A DNA stretch of 64,000 nt from positions 230,672 through 294,671 of the forward strand of contig NZ_RXNQ01000035.1 of assembly GCF_004138205.1 (NCBI RefSeq), in the 5' to 3' direction. Both the position numbers and the translations under genes were made by a program. This DNA comes from Pedobacter sp. SYP-B3415. Its GTDB lineage: Bacteria; Bacteroidota; Bacteroidia; Sphingobacteriales; Sphingobacteriaceae. Positions within the stretch are counted from its first letter, which is position 1. Each line of letters opens with the position of its first letter. Below are positions 63,881 to 64,000 of this stretch, one piece after another. The notes under the pieces were generated by a model. That model was given only the letters and a program-made list of their open reading frames with translations, did not search any database and was not told where the DNA came from.

Positions 63881-63907
63881 TGTCCGGTAAACCGAAAAAA
63901 AGTGCAT

Positions 63908-63930
63908 AAAAAAAGGGGCCGAAGCCCCCT
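63908..63930 (-). terminator. Rho-independent terminator with UUCG loop, for a gene beyond the right edge
   Basis: On the minus strand GGGGC-TTCG-GCCCC is followed by seven T (A-run 63908-63914 on the plus strand). The stable tetraloop makes it convincing. The transcript it ends comes from the right of the window; no coding frame is visible in 63935-64000. Confidence 0.85.
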
Positions 63931-64000
63931 ATAGTTTTTAGATTTGGAGTTACCACACAACAAAAATAAACTATGCCTAAAAGTACATTTTTTACCGGAC

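Noticed and set aside
1..64000. tRNA or rRNA genes, CRISPR arrays, transposase genes, plasmid or phage genes
   Set aside because: I looked for them on both strands and saw none; an RNA gene too divergent to recognise by eye cannot be excluded.

Overview
The window looks like chromosomal DNA of a Bacteroidota soil or plant-associated bacterium of the Sphingobacteriia/Chitinophagia type. Evidence: a SusC/RagA-type TonB receptor with an STN signalling domain next to a FecR anti-sigma factor and an ECF sigma factor; promoter-like boxes of the Bacteroidota kind (TTTG, about 17-21 nt, TAnnTTTG); A-rich start regions rather than strong Shine-Dalgarno sites; and very many secreted glycoside hydrolases. 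G+C looks near one half by eye, high for Pedobacter, so I do not name a genus.

Layout. (1) 1-4243, minus: start of a SusC receptor (cut by the left edge), FecR and ECF sigma, i.e. the sensing end of a separate polysaccharide locus. (2) 4445-6016, plus: GH20 hexosaminidase ending in a bidirectional terminator. (3) 6053-16853, mixed housekeeping/accessory: acidic small protein, LruC-domain lipoprotein, SNF2 helicase, a GNAT-MarR pair with a palindromic operator inside its promoter, an S1 sulfatase, a 370-bp block of dispersed intergenic repeat, a Crp/Fnr regulator and a CAT-family acetyltransferase. (4) 16869-39499, minus: operon 1, fourteen tightly packed genes. (5) 39687-40472, plus: an IclR regulator divergent from operon 1. 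(6) 40469-63307, minus: operon 2, fourteen genes whose end overlaps the end of iclR. (7) 63308-64000: operon 2 promoter region, a second copy of the intergenic repeat, and a terminator for a gene beyond the right edge.

How it works together. Operons 1 and 2 form one carbohydrate locus aimed at a rhamnose-rich, acylated, branched plant glycan or glycoside: three GH78-type proteins and a GH106 (alpha-L-rhamnosidase families), a GH127-type beta-L-arabinofuranosidase, a GH140-type (apiosidase family) lipoprotein, a GH141-like beta-helix protein, two GH2 enzymes, GH43-like propellers, a DUF5703/GH95-like protein, two BNR propellers and two esterases. This set resembles the rhamnogalacturonan-II enzymes of Bacteroides, but no SusC/SusD pair, polysaccharide lyase, GH28 or GH105 is present. 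Uptake seems to rest on a FucP-like MFS permease and an SSS symporter.

The most unusual part is 26898-33135. Two solute-binding-protein-like genes without signal peptides, and without any ABC permease, flank two tandem class III (CaiB/BaiF) CoA-transferases and are followed by a Gfo/Idh/MocA oxidoreductase, a MaoC-type hydratase and the MFS permease. This reads as an undescribed cytoplasmic acid-activation module built into a rhamnosidase operon. Other points of interest are a secreted beta-helix enzyme fused to a mutarotase-like domain, an esterase carrying an STN domain, and clear IclR and MarR operator candidates.
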